Assembly: GCF_026340675.1 (NCBI RefSeq)
Contig: NZ_JAPEOX010000001.1
Span: 3,038,001 to 3,102,000 of the forward strand
DNA: 64,000 nt
Reading direction: 5' to 3'
DNA from: Streptomyces sp. NBC_01264
GTDB taxonomy: Bacteria > Actinomycetota > Actinomycetes > Streptomycetales > Streptomycetaceae
Shown: in pieces, positions 51,549-60,853 of the stretch
Numbering within the stretch: the stretch's first letter is position 1
How the letters are laid out: the number at the start of each line of letters is the position of its first letter
Notes under the pieces: model-generated
Told to the model about the DNA's origin: nothing
What the model saw: only the letters and a program-made list of their open reading frames with translations
Database searches by the model: none
Position numbers and translations under genes: made by a program

Positions 51549-53279
51549 ATGTCGGTTTCCGTAACCCTTCCGGCGCTCGGTGAGAGCGTCACCGAGGGCA
51601 CCGTCACCCGTTGGCTCAAGGCCGAGGGCGAGCGCGTCGAGGCCGACGAGCCGCTGCTCGAGGTCTCGACCGACAAGGTCGACACCGAGATCCCGTCCCC
51701 CGTGTCGGGCATCCTGGCCTCCATCAAGGTCGCCGAGGACGAGACCGTCGAGGTCGGCGCCGAGCTGGCCGTCATCGACGACGGTTCGGGCGCGCCGGCC
51801 GCTGCCGCGGCTCCGGCCGCCGAGGCCCCCGCGGCCCCGGCCGCCGAGGCTCCGGCCGCTCCGGCCCCCGTCGCCGAGGCCCCCGCGGCCCCGGCCGCCG
51901 CTGCCGCACCGGCTGCCGCCGGTACCGATGTCGTGCTCCCCGCCCTGGGCGAGTCCGTCACCGAGGGCACCGTCACCCGCTGGCTGAAGCAGGTCGGCGA
52001 GTCGGTCGAGGCCGACGAGCCGCTACTGGAGGTCTCGACCGACAAGGTCGACACCGAGATCCCCGCCCCGGTCGCCGGCGTCCTGCTGGAGATCCTGGTC
52101 GCCGAGGACGAGAACGCCGAGGTCGGCGCGCGTCTGGCCGTCATCGGCGCGGCGGGCGCGGCTCCCGCGGCCGCTCCGGCCGCCGCCGCTCCGGCTCCGG
52201 TCGCCGCCCCGGCTCCGGTCGTGGCCGCTCCCCCGGTCGCCGCTCCGGCTCCGGTCGCCCCCGCGGCCCCCGTGGCCGCTCCGGCTCCGGTCGCCGCTCC
52301 GGCTCCGGTCGCTCCGGCCGCCCCCGCCGCCGCCCCGGTTTCCACCGGTGACGAGGGTGCCTACGTGACCCCGCTGGTGCGCAAGCTCGCCACGGAGTCC
52401 GGCGTCGACCTGTCCGCGGTCTCGGGCACCGGTGTCGGTGGCCGCATCCGCAAGCAGGACGTCCTGGCCGCCGCCGAGGCCGCCAAGGCCGCCGCTGCCG
52501 CCCCGGCTCCGGCTGCTGCCGCTCCGGCCGCCAAGGCTCCGGCCGCCGCGGTCTCCGAGCTGCGCGGCCAGACCGTCAAGATGACCCGCATGCGCAAGGT
52601 CATCGGCGACAACATGATGAAGGCCCTGCACTCGCAGGCGCAGCTCAGCTCCGTGGTCGAGGTGGACATCACCAAGATCATGAAGCTGCGCGAGAAGGCC
52701 AAGGCCGGCTTCCTCGCCCGCGAGGGCGTCAAGCTGTCCCCGATGCCGTTCTTCGTCAAGGCCGCGGCCCAGGCACTGAAGGCCCACGCGGTCGTCAACG
52801 CCCGGATCAACGAGGACGAGGGCACCATCACCTACTTCGACTCGGAGAACATCGGCATCGCCGTGGACTCCGAGAAGGGCCTGATGACCCCGGTCATCAA
52901 GGGTGCCGGTGGCCTCAACCTGGCGGGCATCTCCAAGGCGACCGCCGACCTGGCCTCCAAGGTCCGCGGCAACAAGATCACGCCGGACGAGCTGTCGGGC
53001 GCGACCTTCACCATCAGCAACACCGGCTCGCGCGGTGCGCTGTTCGACACGGTCATCGTGCCCCCGAACCAGGTCGCCATCCTGGGCATCGGCGCGACGG
53101 TCAAGCGCCCGGTGGTCATCGAGACCGCCGAGGGCACGAACATCGGCATCCGCGACATGACGTACCTGACCCTGTCCTACGACCACCGCCTGGTGGACGG
53201 CGCGGACGCGGCCCGGTACCTCTCGGCCGTCAAGGCGATCCTCGAGGCCGGCGAGTTCGAGGTCGAGCTCGGCCTGTAA
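51549..53279 (+). CDS. sucB: Dihydrolipoamide acyltransferase (E2) with two lipoyl domains
   Basis: 576 residues: lipoyl domain 1 (1-78, lipoyl Lys in STDKVDTE), Ala/Pro linker, lipoyl domain 2 (about 127-203, same motif), long Ala-Pro-Val linker (about 205-262), E3/E1-binding domain (about 272-310, [16 protein letters not shown]) and catalytic domain (about 345-576, [15 protein letters not shown]). Annotated SucB in Streptomyces, but linkage to lpdA and aceE and the mycobacterial DlaT precedent suggest it serves pyruvate dehydrogenase and perhaps also 2-oxoglutarate dehydrogenase. The Ala/Pro linkers are very repetitive at DNA level. Confidence 0.92.
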   Translation: MSVSVTLPALGESVTEGTVTRWLKAEGERVEADEPLLEVSTDKVDTEIPSPVSGILASIKVAEDETVEVGAELAVIDDGSGAPAAAAAPAAEAPAAPAAEAPAAPAPVAEAPAAPAAAAAPAAAGTDVVLPALGESVTEGTVTRWLKQVGESVEADEPLLEVSTDKVDTEIPAPVAGVLLEILVAEDENAEVGARLAVIGAAGAAPAAAPAAAAPAPVAAPAPVVAAPPVAAPAPVAPAAPVAAPAPVAAPAPVAPAAPAAAPVSTGDEGAYVTPLVRKLATESGVDLSAVSGTGVGGRIRKQDVLAAAEAAKAAAAAPAPAAAAPAAKAPAAAVSELRGQTVKMTRMRKVIGDNMMKALHSQAQLSSVVEVDITKIMKLREKAKAGFLAREGVKLSPMPFFVKAAAQALKAHAVVNARINEDEGTITYFDSENIGIAVDSEKGLMTPVIKGAGGLNLAGISKATADLASKVRGNKITPDELSGATFTISNTGSRGALFDTVIVPPNQVAILGIGATVKRPVVIETAEGTNIGIRDMTYLTLSYDHRLVDGADAARYLSAVKAILEAGEFEVELGL

Positions 53280-53315
53280 GGCTCTCCGCAACGGCGTTTC
53301 GACGCCCGTCGCACA

Positions 53316-53357
53316 CGGCGCCCCCGCCCGGGATGAAAGTCCCGGGCGGGGGCGCCG
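53316..53357 (+). terminator. Terminator after the E2 gene
   Basis: Perfect 18-bp arms (CGGCGCCCCCGCCCGGGA and complement) with a 6-nt loop, 37 bp past the stop. Confidence 0.88.
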
Positions 53358-53519
53358 TCGTCGTACCCTGGGCCCCTCCGGCCGACGGCTGTAACCAGCC
53401 TCACCCTGCGCCTCTGACCAGGAACGCATCGCGACGAGCGGCGCCGCCGTATTGTCTACGCATCAAGGCCCCGCATGCTCGCGCGTGCCCCTGCACACCC
53501 CCCAGGAGATGAAGCCCCG

Positions 53520-54146
53520 ATGATCACCCCACCCGTCGTGCACTCGCTGCGCGAGCAGATCCGCGAGCACATCGTGGAGGGGATCGTCAGCGGGCGCTGG
53601 AAGCCCGGTGAGCGGATCGTGGAGCGCCGGATCGCCGTGGAGCTGGAGGTCAGCCAGACCCCCGTGCGCGAGGCCCTGCGCGAGCTGGAGACGCTGCGGC
53701 TGATCGAATCGGCGCCGAACAAGGGCGTGCGCGTACGGAACCTGTCGGCGGCGGACCTGGAGGAGATCTATCCGGTCCGCGCGGGCCTGGAGCAGATCGC
53801 GGCCGAGCTGGCCGCACCCCGGCTGGCGGCCGACTGCGCGGCCCTGGAGCCGCACGTGGCGGCCCTGTGGGAGGCCGACCGCAGCGCGGACGGCACGGCC
53901 CAGGTGCGGCACACCGTCGGCTTCCACCGGGAGATGGTGCGGGCCGCCGGGAACAGCGTGCTGCTGCACACCTGGGAGTCCCTGGGCATCGAGGTCTTCA
54001 CGGCCCTGTCCATCCGGTGGCTGGGAACCGTCCAGAAGTCCTACGCCGAGGAGCACGAAGCCCTTGTGGACGCCTTCCGCAACCAGGACCCGGACATCGG
54101 CCTGCTCGTGAAGCGGCATGTTCTGGGGTGCGCGCCGAGGGCTTGA
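53520..54146 (+). CDS. GntR-family (FadR/FCD subgroup) transcriptional regulator
   Basis: 208 residues. The winged helix (about 5-70) has REQIREHIVEGIVSGRWKPGE and LEVSQTPVREALRELETLRLIE. The FCD effector domain (about 80-200) has DLEEIYPVRAGLEQ and the metal-site His in FHREMVRAAGN. FCD regulators often sense carboxylates. It lies between the E2 and E1 genes, like PdhR in enterobacteria, so control of aceE by pyruvate or a related acid is a reasonable inference. ATG 53520 follows AGGAG. Confidence 0.88.
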   Translation: MITPPVVHSLREQIREHIVEGIVSGRWKPGERIVERRIAVELEVSQTPVREALRELETLRLIESAPNKGVRVRNLSAADLEEIYPVRAGLEQIAAELAAPRLAADCAALEPHVAALWEADRSADGTAQVRHTVGFHREMVRAAGNSVLLHTWESLGIEVFTALSIRWLGTVQKSYAEEHEALVDAFRNQDPDIGLLVKRHVLGCAPRA

Positions 54147-54268
54147 CCTCACGCCTCGAGACCCGCCCGACCAGCCGCTTTAGCCCGTTTTGCCCGGCAC
54201 TGGGTGCCCATTTTCATGGCACCCGGTGCCGACTTTTGTCAGATTGACGTTTCTTCGTCACTTTCATT

Positions 54269-54285
54269 TGATCGATCATCGATCA
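54269..54285. promoter_or_regulatory. Perfect 17-bp operator-like palindrome upstream of aceE
   Basis: TGATCGAT-C-ATCGATCA, perfect 8-bp arms about one base, in an AT-rich stretch 105 bp before the aceE start and 122 bp after the GntR gene. Good candidate for the GntR-family regulator's site. Confidence 0.5.
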
Positions 54286-54390
54286 GCGCCTTACAGTCAT
54301 CCGCGGACCCCACCCGGGTCCAACGACCCTGTCCTGCCCGTCAGGGATTTCTTCACCACCTCTCCTTTGTCCGGAAGGCGGCGCACACCG

Positions 54391-57075
54391 ATGTCCGACC
54401 CCGTAGGAAAGCTTCCGAGCGAGCTCGACCAGCTCCCGGACCGCGACACCGAGGAGACCGCCGAATGGGCGGCCTCACTCGACGCCGTCGCCAAGGCCGC
54501 CGGTACGCGCCGCGCCGAATACCTGCTCCGTCGCACCCTTCAGCACGCCGAGGCCGCCGGCCTCGCGCTGCCGAAGCTCCTTGAGACGGACTACGTCAAC
54601 ACCATCCCCACCGCCGCGGAGCCGGAGTTCCCCGGCGACGAGGCGATGGAAGCCCGCATCACCGCGTGGAACCGCTGGAACGCGGCCGCCATGGTGACCC
54701 GCGGCTCCAAGTACGGCGTCGGCGGCCACATCGCCACCTTCGCCTCCGCCGCGTGGCTGTACGAGACCGGCTTCCAGCACTTCTTCCGCGGGAAGGAGGC
54801 CGACGGATCGGGCGACCAGCTCTACATCCAGGGCCACGCCTCCCCCGGCATCTACGCCCGCGCCTTCCTCGACGGCCGGATCTCCGAGCAGCAGCTCGAC
54901 AAGTTCCGCCAGGAGTCCGGCGGCAACGGCCTGCCGTCCTACCCGCACCCGCGGCGCCTGCCGTGGCTGTGGGAGTTCCCGACGGTCTCCATGGGCCTCG
55001 GCCCGCTCTCCGCGATCTACCAGGCGCGCTTCAACCGCTACCTGCAGAACCGGAGCATCAAGGACACCGCCAACTCGCACGTCTGGGCCTTCCTGGGCGA
55101 CGGCGAGATGGACGAGCCCGAGTCGACCGCCGCCCTGGCCCTGGCCTCGCGCGAGCAGCTCGACAACCTGACCTTCGTCATCAACTGCAACCTGCAGCGC
55201 CTCGACGGTCCGGTCCGCGCGAACTTCCGCGTGGTGCAGGAGCTGGAAGCCCAGTTCCGCGGCGCCGGCTGGAACGTCATCAAGTCGCTGTGGGGCTCCG
55301 CCTGGGACGAGCTGTTCCAACTCGACACCACGGGTGCCCTGGTACGCCGCCTGCGCGAGGTACCCGACGCGCAGTTCCAGACGTACGCGACCCGCGACGT
55401 GGCCTACATCCGCCAGCACTTCTTCGGCGCCAACGCCGAGCTCGTGCAGCTGGCCGGTGTGCTCTCCGACGCGAAGATCGCCGAGTGCTTCCACACCTCC
55501 CGCGGCGGCCACGAGCCCCGCAAGGTGTACGCCGCGTACAAGGCCGCCCTGGAGCACAAGGGTGCTCCGACGGTCATCCTCGCGCAGACCGTCAAGGGCT
55601 ACACGCTGGGCGCCGGGTTCGAGTCGAAGAACGCGAACCACCAGATGAAGAAGCTGACGATCGACGAGTTCAAGGACATGCGTGACCTCCTTGGCCTCCC
55701 GATCCCGGACAGCGCCTTCGCCGACGGCCAGGTCCCGTACGGCCACCCGGGCGCGAACAGCCCCGAGGTGCAGTACCTGAACGAGCGCCGCGCGGCGCTC
55801 GGCGGCCCGGCCCCGGCCCGCAAGGTCAAGCACGTGGCCCTGCCGGCTCCGGCGGACCGTTCCTTCGCCCCGCTGCTCAAGGGCTCCGGCAAGCAGGAGA
55901 TGGCCACCACCATGGCCTTCGTCCGGCTCGTCAAGGACCTGATGCGGGACAAGGAGACCGGCAAGCGCTGGGTTCCGATCGTCCCGGACGAGGCCCGCAC
56001 CTTCGGTATGGAGTCCCTCTTCCCGTCGGCCGGCATCTACTCGCCGCTGGGCCAGACGTACGAGCCGGTCGACCGCGACCAGCTCATGTACTACAAGGAA
56101 GCCAAGGACGGCCAGATCCTCAACGAGGGGATCACCGAGGCCGGCGCCATGGCCGACTTCATCGCCGCCTGCACGTCGTACGCGACGCACGGCGAGCCGA
56201 TGATCCCGTTCTACATCTTCTACTCGATGTTCGGCTGGCAGCGCACCGCCGACCAGATGTGGCAGCTCGCCGACCAGCTCGGCAAGGGCTTCATCGTCGG
56301 CGCCACCGCCGGCCGCACCACCCTGACGGGTGAGGGCCTGCAGCACGCGGACGGCCACTCGCACCTGATCGCGTCCACGAACCCGGCGTCGCTCAACTAC
56401 GACCCGGCCTTCGCGTACGAGATCGCGGTGATCGTCAAGGACGGTCTGCGCCGGATGTACGGCGAGAAGCCGGAAGACGTCTTCTACTACCTGACGGTCT
56501 ACAACGAGCCGAAGCCGCAGCCGGCCATGCCCGAGGGCGTGGAAGAGGGCATCCTCAAGGGTCTGTACCGCTTCAACACGGCGGCGGACCTGGCGGAGGC
56601 CGCTCCGGCCGCCGACGCCCCGAAGATCCAGCTGATGGCCTCCGGTACGGCCATCCACTGGGCCCTGGACGCGCAGAAGCTGCTCGCCGCCGACTGGAAC
56701 GTGGCCGCCGACGTCTGGTCCGCCACCTCCTGGGGCGAGCTGCGCCGCGACGCGCTGGAGTGCGACGAGGCCCTCCTGCGAGGAGAGCTGCGCACCCCGT
56801 TCGTCACCAGCGCCCTGGAGGGCGTCACCAGCCCGGTGCTCGCCGTCTCCGACTGGATGCGTCAGGTCCCGGACCAGATCAGCCAGTGGGTCGAGCAGGA
56901 CTACACCTCGCTGGGCACGGACGGCTTCGGCCTCTCCGACACCCGTGAGGGTGCCCGCCGCCACTTCGGTGTCGACGCCCAGTCGATCGTGGTGGCCGCG
57001 CTGGCCCAGCTCGCCCGCCGCGGCGAGGTCCCGGCGTCCTCCATCAAGGAGGCCCGGGAGCGCTACGGCCTATAG
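54391..57075 (+). CDS. aceE: Pyruvate dehydrogenase E1 component (homodimeric)
   Basis: 894 residues, the expected size of the homodimeric E1. The TPP-binding motif is WAFLGDGEMDEPES with the later INCN; GHASPGIYARAF and GLQHADGHSHL are also characteristic. It decarboxylates pyruvate and transfers the acetyl group to E2. The start MSDPVGKLPSE (ATG 54391) is chosen; GGAAGG is somewhat distant (12 nt). It stands downstream of lpdA, E2 and the GntR gene, with its own promoter region. Confidence 0.96.
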   Translation: MSDPVGKLPSELDQLPDRDTEETAEWAASLDAVAKAAGTRRAEYLLRRTLQHAEAAGLALPKLLETDYVNTIPTAAEPEFPGDEAMEARITAWNRWNAAAMVTRGSKYGVGGHIATFASAAWLYETGFQHFFRGKEADGSGDQLYIQGHASPGIYARAFLDGRISEQQLDKFRQESGGNGLPSYPHPRRLPWLWEFPTVSMGLGPLSAIYQARFNRYLQNRSIKDTANSHVWAFLGDGEMDEPESTAALALASREQLDNLTFVINCNLQRLDGPVRANFRVVQELEAQFRGAGWNVIKSLWGSAWDELFQLDTTGALVRRLREVPDAQFQTYATRDVAYIRQHFFGANAELVQLAGVLSDAKIAECFHTSRGGHEPRKVYAAYKAALEHKGAPTVILAQTVKGYTLGAGFESKNANHQMKKLTIDEFKDMRDLLGLPIPDSAFADGQVPYGHPGANSPEVQYLNERRAALGGPAPARKVKHVALPAPADRSFAPLLKGSGKQEMATTMAFVRLVKDLMRDKETGKRWVPIVPDEARTFGMESLFPSAGIYSPLGQTYEPVDRDQLMYYKEAKDGQILNEGITEAGAMADFIAACTSYATHGEPMIPFYIFYSMFGWQRTADQMWQLADQLGKGFIVGATAGRTTLTGEGLQHADGHSHLIASTNPASLNYDPAFAYEIAVIVKDGLRRMYGEKPEDVFYYLTVYNEPKPQPAMPEGVEEGILKGLYRFNTAADLAEAAPAADAPKIQLMASGTAIHWALDAQKLLAADWNVAADVWSATSWGELRRDALECDEALLRGELRTPFVTSALEGVTSPVLAVSDWMRQVPDQISQWVEQDYTSLGTDGFGLSDTREGARRHFGVDAQSIVVAALAQLARRGEVPASSIKEARERYGL

Positions 57076-57096
57076 GCCCCCGCGTTCTTCAGCGAC

Positions 57097-57136
57097 CGTG
57101 AGGCGGTCCGTCCCTTCGGGGGCGGACCGCCTCACG
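57097..57136. terminator. Bidirectional terminator with UUCG loop
   Basis: 18-bp arms (CGTGAGGCGGTCCGTCCC and complement, one G-U) closed by TTCG. It overlaps the last codon of the convergent kinase gene. Confidence 0.85.
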
Positions 57137-58628
57137 GCGTTGCCGGGGACTGCCCCGGCGGGTGCGCCGCGACCTCGCGCTCGGCTCGCCGGCGGATGAG
57201 GTCGGCCTTGGCCCTTGCGTCGGCGACGATCTCCTCGGCCTGGCTCCAGGTCCTGTCGAGGATCTCCTGGGCACGGCGCTCGGCGTCCCCCGTCATCCGC
57301 TGGGCCCGCTGGGCCAGCTGCTCCGCCTGCTCCGCGATCTCCGCGAGGCGGACCCGCGCCTCGGCGTGCCGGGCGAGCTCGGCGGATTCCGCCTGCCTGC
57401 GGCGCTCGGCGAGGCGGGTCTCGAACTCCGCGGCCGCCCGGGCCGTGGCGGCCCGGACCTCCTCCAGTTCCGCGGCCGCCTGTTCCCGCGCCTCGGTGCG
57501 CTCCCGCAGGGCGGCCGCGCGCAGACCCGCCACGTCCCGCTCGAACTGCGTCCGCAGGGCCCGTACGTCCTCCTCCGCCACCCGGCGCATCTGCGCGACC
57601 TCCCGTTCGGCGAGCTCGCGCATCCGGGCGACGTCGGCCGGATGCGCGGCGCCGGGTCCGGCCGCCGCCGGGACCTCCGGCGGGCCGGCTGCCCGATGGG
57701 TGGCGTCCCCGTGGGCGGTGTCCCGGCGGGCCGCGTCCCGGTGGGCGGCCAGCTCGCGCCGGAGCTCCGCCACCACCGTGTCCGCGTCCGGGGGCCGCCG
57801 CGTGCGGTCCTTGGCGAGGAGCCGGGTCACCAGTGCGGCGACGCCCGGCGGGACCCCGGGCGCGTTCTCGGCGGTGAGCGGGCGCGGGTCCTCGTACAAC
57901 TGCTGGTGGAGCATGACGTGCGGCGCGGTGGCCGTGAAGGGCGGACGTCCGGTGAGCCCCTCGTAGAGCAGGCAGCCGAGGCTGTAGAGGTCGGTGCGGT
58001 GGTCGATGTCGGTCTCCCCGCGGCACTGCTCGGGAGACATGTACGGGAGGGTGCCCAGTGCGGTGCCGGTGTCGGTGAGGGCGCCGACCCGCAGGCTCTC
58101 GCGGAGGATCTTGGCCAGCCCGAAGTCCAGGACCTTGATCACGCCGTCGCCGGTCAGCATGACGTTCTGCGGCTTGATGTCCCGGTGCAGGATGCCGAGC
58201 CGGTGGGCGGCGGAGAGCGCGGAGGCGACCTGCGCGGCCCAGTCCAGGACGTCGTACCAGGGCACGCGCGGGCCGCCGGGCGCCCCGGTCCGCGCCCCCG
58301 CCCGCGAGCGGGGGTGGAACACGTCGGAGAGGTCGCGGCCGTCGAGGCGCTCCATGACGAGGTAGAGCGTCCGGCGGCCCGCCACGACGGCTTCGCCGCA
58401 GTCGTGGACGGTCACGGTGTGCCGGTGCGGAAGGTTGGCCGCGGAGCGCACCTCGTGGGTGAAGCGCCGCTCCAGCTGCTGCGCGTACCTGCCCGGTGCG
58501 ACGTCGACGAGTTTGGCGGCGACGGGCCGGCGCATCCGTACGTCCTCGGCGGCCCAGACCTCGCCCATGCCGCCCGCGCCCAGGCGCTCCTCCAGCCGGT
58601 ACCGGCCTTCGAGCAGTTCTCCCCGCAT
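57132..58628 (-). CDS. Ser/Thr protein kinase with cytoplasmic coiled-coil C-terminus
   Basis: 498 residues. PknB-type kinase domain (about 9-270): glycine loop GAGGMGEVW, Lys39, HRDIKPQN (Asp150), DFG (Asp168) and activation segment GTLPYMSPEQ. There is no transmembrane helix or PASTA domain. Instead residues about 315-485 form a long Arg/Glu/Ala coiled coil (MRELAEREVAQMRRVAEE...), resembling DivIVA/FilP-like polypeptides. ATG 58628 follows GGGAGGGG. It may be a scaffolded cytosolic kinase; targets unknown. Confidence 0.9.
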   Translation of the reverse strand: MRGELLEGRYRLEERLGAGGMGEVWAAEDVRMRRPVAAKLVDVAPGRYAQQLERRFTHEVRSAANLPHRHTVTVHDCGEAVVAGRRTLYLVMERLDGRDLSDVFHPRSRAGARTGAPGGPRVPWYDVLDWAAQVASALSAAHRLGILHRDIKPQNVMLTGDGVIKVLDFGLAKILRESLRVGALTDTGTALGTLPYMSPEQCRGETDIDHRTDLYSLGCLLYEGLTGRPPFTATAPHVMLHQQLYEDPRPLTAENAPGVPPGVAALVTRLLAKDRTRRPPDADTVVAELRRELAAHRDAARRDTAHGDATHRAAGPPEVPAAAGPGAAHPADVARMRELAEREVAQMRRVAEEDVRALRTQFERDVAGLRAAALRERTEAREQAAAELEEVRAATARAAAEFETRLAERRRQAESAELARHAEARVRLAEIAEQAEQLAQRAQRMTGDAERRAQEILDRTWSQAEEIVADARAKADLIRRRAEREVAAHPPGQSPATP

Positions 58629-58762
58629 ACCCGTGCCCCTCCCCCGACGGCCGCGTGATCCGTTTCCCGGTCCGAGTATGCGGCCGTGCGGGGGGCGTGC
58701 ACCGGCCTTTCGCGGCACGCGCGGTGGCGGCGAGGGGGTGGACCCGTGATGCTGGAGCGGTG

Positions 58763-59281
58763 ATGGACGAGACGGAGTTCTGGGAGATGGTCGACCGTAC
58801 CCGCGAGGCCGCCGAGGGCGACCCCGAGGAACACGCCGAGCTGCTCGTGGAGCGGTTGGCGCAGCTCGACCCGGACTCCGTCCTGGACTTCGCGCGGCAC
58901 TTCGAGTCGCGGTACAACCGGGCGTACACCTGGGACCTGTGGGGCGCGGCGTGGGTGCTGCTCGACGGGGCGAGCGACGACGCGTTCGACTACTTCAGGT
59001 GCTGGCTGATCGGCCAGGGCCGGGAGGTCTTCGAGGGCGGGGTGCACGATCCGGACCAGCTCGCGGAGCTCCTCGACGAGTTCGACGAGGAGATCGACGG
59101 GGACGGCGAGGAGCTGGGGTACGCGGCGGACGAGGCGTACGAGCAGCTGACCGGGTCGGTGGCGCCGGATCTGGGGATCCCGCTGCAGCCGGCCGAGCCG
59201 GAGGGCGCCGCGCTGGACTTCGAGAACGAAGCCGTGCTCGCGGAGCGCTTCCCCCGGCTGTGGGACCGCTTCAGGGGCTGA
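58763..59281 (+). CDS. DUF4240 domain protein
   Basis: 172 residues, strongly acidic. The start MDETEFWEMVDRTREA and the ARHFESRYNRAYTWDLWGAAWVL and DDAFDYFRCWLIGQGREVFEGGVHDP segments are those of DUF4240, found in actinobacteria with unknown function. ATG has GGAG 5 nt upstream. Divergent from the kinase gene. Confidence 0.85.
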   Translation: MDETEFWEMVDRTREAAEGDPEEHAELLVERLAQLDPDSVLDFARHFESRYNRAYTWDLWGAAWVLLDGASDDAFDYFRCWLIGQGREVFEGGVHDPDQLAELLDEFDEEIDGDGEELGYAADEAYEQLTGSVAPDLGIPLQPAEPEGAALDFENEAVLAERFPRLWDRFRG

Positions 59282-59296
59282 CGCCCCCGCCTCGCA

Positions 59297-60067
59297 TCAG
59301 TAGTGCGTGCCGCCGTCGATGCGGATCTCCGTACCGGTGATGAAGGCGCCGTCCTCGGAGCCCAGCATGGCGACGACGCCGGCGACCGTCTGCGGGCCGG
59401 CGAACCCCTGGCCGAGGGCCGGGGCGAGCTTGGCGAACAGGCTCCAGTCGGTGTCCTCGGGCAGACCGGGGCCGGTGCCGGTGGTCATGCCGCTCTCGAT
59501 GGAGCCGGGCGCGACCGCGACGAACCGCAGCCCCTGCTTGCTGTACTCGGCGGCGAGCGCGTGGGTCATCGACTGGATGCCGCCCTTGCTGGCCGCGTAG
59601 GCGGACATGTAGGGGTGGGCGAAGGACGCCGAGGTGGAGCTGAAGTTGACGACGACCGGCTGGTCGCCCGCCAGCAGCGCGGGGAGCGACTCCCGGATGA
59701 CCAGGAACGTACCGGTCAGGTTCACCGCGATGATCTTGTTCCAGAATTCCAGCGTGGTCTGGTGGGTGTGCGCGGAGCGCAGGATGCCCGCGGCGTTGAC
59801 CAGCACGTCGATCCCCGTCAGGGCGTCGACCGCGGTGGCCACGCCCGCCTTGACGGCGGCCTCGTCGGATATGTCGAGGACCGCGGTGGTGAGGCGGCCC
59901 GCGTGCCCGTCGGCGGCCGCCCGGTCGGCGGTGGCCTTGAGGCCGGCCTCGTTGACGTCCACGGTGTGGACCCGGCCGCCTTCGGAAAGGATGCGGTGGA
60001 CGGTGGCCTGGCCGATGCCGGAGCCGCCGCCGGTGATGAGGACGCGACGTCCTTCGTAACGGTTCAT
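59297..60067 (-). CDS. Short-chain dehydrogenase/reductase
   Basis: 256 residues. NAD(P) site GGGSGIG, NAAG, and the catalytic Ser and Tyr-x3-Lys in SSTSASF and YAASK, ending IRIDGGTHY. Asp in TVDVN after strand 2 suggests NAD preference. Substrate unknown. A TACGCT -10 box (60080-60075) 7 nt before the ATG points to a leaderless message. Divergent from a TetR gene with which it shares an operator-like palindrome. Confidence 0.9.
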   Translation of the reverse strand: MNRYEGRRVLITGGGSGIGQATVHRILSEGGRVHTVDVNEAGLKATADRAAADGHAGRLTTAVLDISDEAAVKAGVATAVDALTGIDVLVNAAGILRSAHTHQTTLEFWNKIIAVNLTGTFLVIRESLPALLAGDQPVVVNFSSTSASFAHPYMSAYAASKGGIQSMTHALAAEYSKQGLRFVAVAPGSIESGMTTGTGPGLPEDTDWSLFAKLAPALGQGFAGPQTVAGVVAMLGSEDGAFITGTEIRIDGGTHY

Positions 60068-60092
60068 GGGGAGGAGCGTACTCCCGCGATGA

Positions 60093-60119
60093 CACGTTTT
60101 GCCAGCCTGTCAAAACGTG
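60093..60119. promoter_or_regulatory. Operator-like palindrome between SDR and TetR genes
   Basis: CACGTTTTG (60093-60101) and CAAAACGTG (60111-60119), perfect 9-bp arms separated by 9 bp. Its ends reach the expected -35 positions of both divergent leaderless promoters, an ideal TetR repressor position. Confidence 0.65.
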
Positions 60120-60141
60120 CATTTGCCGCTCGGGGCCGAGG

Positions 60142-60147
60142 TATCCT
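60142..60147 (+). promoter_or_regulatory. -10 box of a probable leaderless promoter (TetR gene)
   Basis: TATCCT ends 6 nt before GTG 60154; there is no ribosome site. Confidence 0.5.
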
Positions 60148-60153
60148 TCCCCG

Positions 60154-60807
60154 GTGAGATCCCCTCGTCCGTACTCTCCCCAGGCCGGCCCCGGAGCCCA
60201 GTCGCTGAACGAGCGCCGCAAGGCGGCCACCCAGCTCGACATCGCCCGCGCGGCCTGCGAACTCTTCGCCGAGCACGGCCCCGACGGCACCACCGCCGAG
60301 GACATCGCCCACCGCGCGGGCGTGGCGCTGCGCACGTTCTACCGCTACTTCCGCAACAAGCAGGAGGCCGTCGCGCCCCTGCTCGCGGGCGGCGGCGACG
60401 CCTGGCGCGCACTGCTCGCCGAGGAGGACCCCGGCACCCCGCTCACCGAGGCCCTGGAGCGCGCCGTCACCCGCTCCCTCACGGGCCCCCAGGCGCTCGA
60501 GGAGGGCCTGGAGGTCACCCGCGGCCTGCTGCGCGCCGCCACGACCGACGAGGCCCTGCGGGCCGTCTGGTACCGGGTCAACCAGGACTCCGAGGAGCGC
60601 CTGGTCCCGGTCCTCGCCCGGCTCGCCGGCCCGGACGCCGAACCCCTCGCCGTCCGCCTCCTCGCGGCGGCGGCCACGGACGCGATCCGCATCGCCCTGG
60701 AACTCTGGTCCACCACGGACACCCCGCCCGCGGGCCCCGGCTCCCCCTCGGAACTCGCCCTCCGCTGCCTGCGCGACCTCACGGGCGCGATGCCGCTGAC
60801 GCGCTGA
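60154..60807 (+). CDS. TetR-family transcriptional regulator
   Basis: 217 residues. The N-terminal HTH (about 22-75) reads AACELFAEHGPDGTTAEDIAHRAGVALRTFYRYFRNK, a canonical TetR domain. The C-terminal ligand domain resembles those of the MftR/acyl-CoA-dehydrogenase-linked group. It likely represses itself and the divergent SDR through the shared palindrome. Confidence 0.92.
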   Translation: MRSPRPYSPQAGPGAQSLNERRKAATQLDIARAACELFAEHGPDGTTAEDIAHRAGVALRTFYRYFRNKQEAVAPLLAGGGDAWRALLAEEDPGTPLTEALERAVTRSLTGPQALEEGLEVTRGLLRAATTDEALRAVWYRVNQDSEERLVPVLARLAGPDAEPLAVRLLAAAATDAIRIALELWSTTDTPPAGPGSPSELALRCLRDLTGAMPLTR

Positions 60808-60853
60808 GCCGGGGCGCCCGGTCCGGGGCCCGGCCGGTCAGAGGCCCGGCCCG

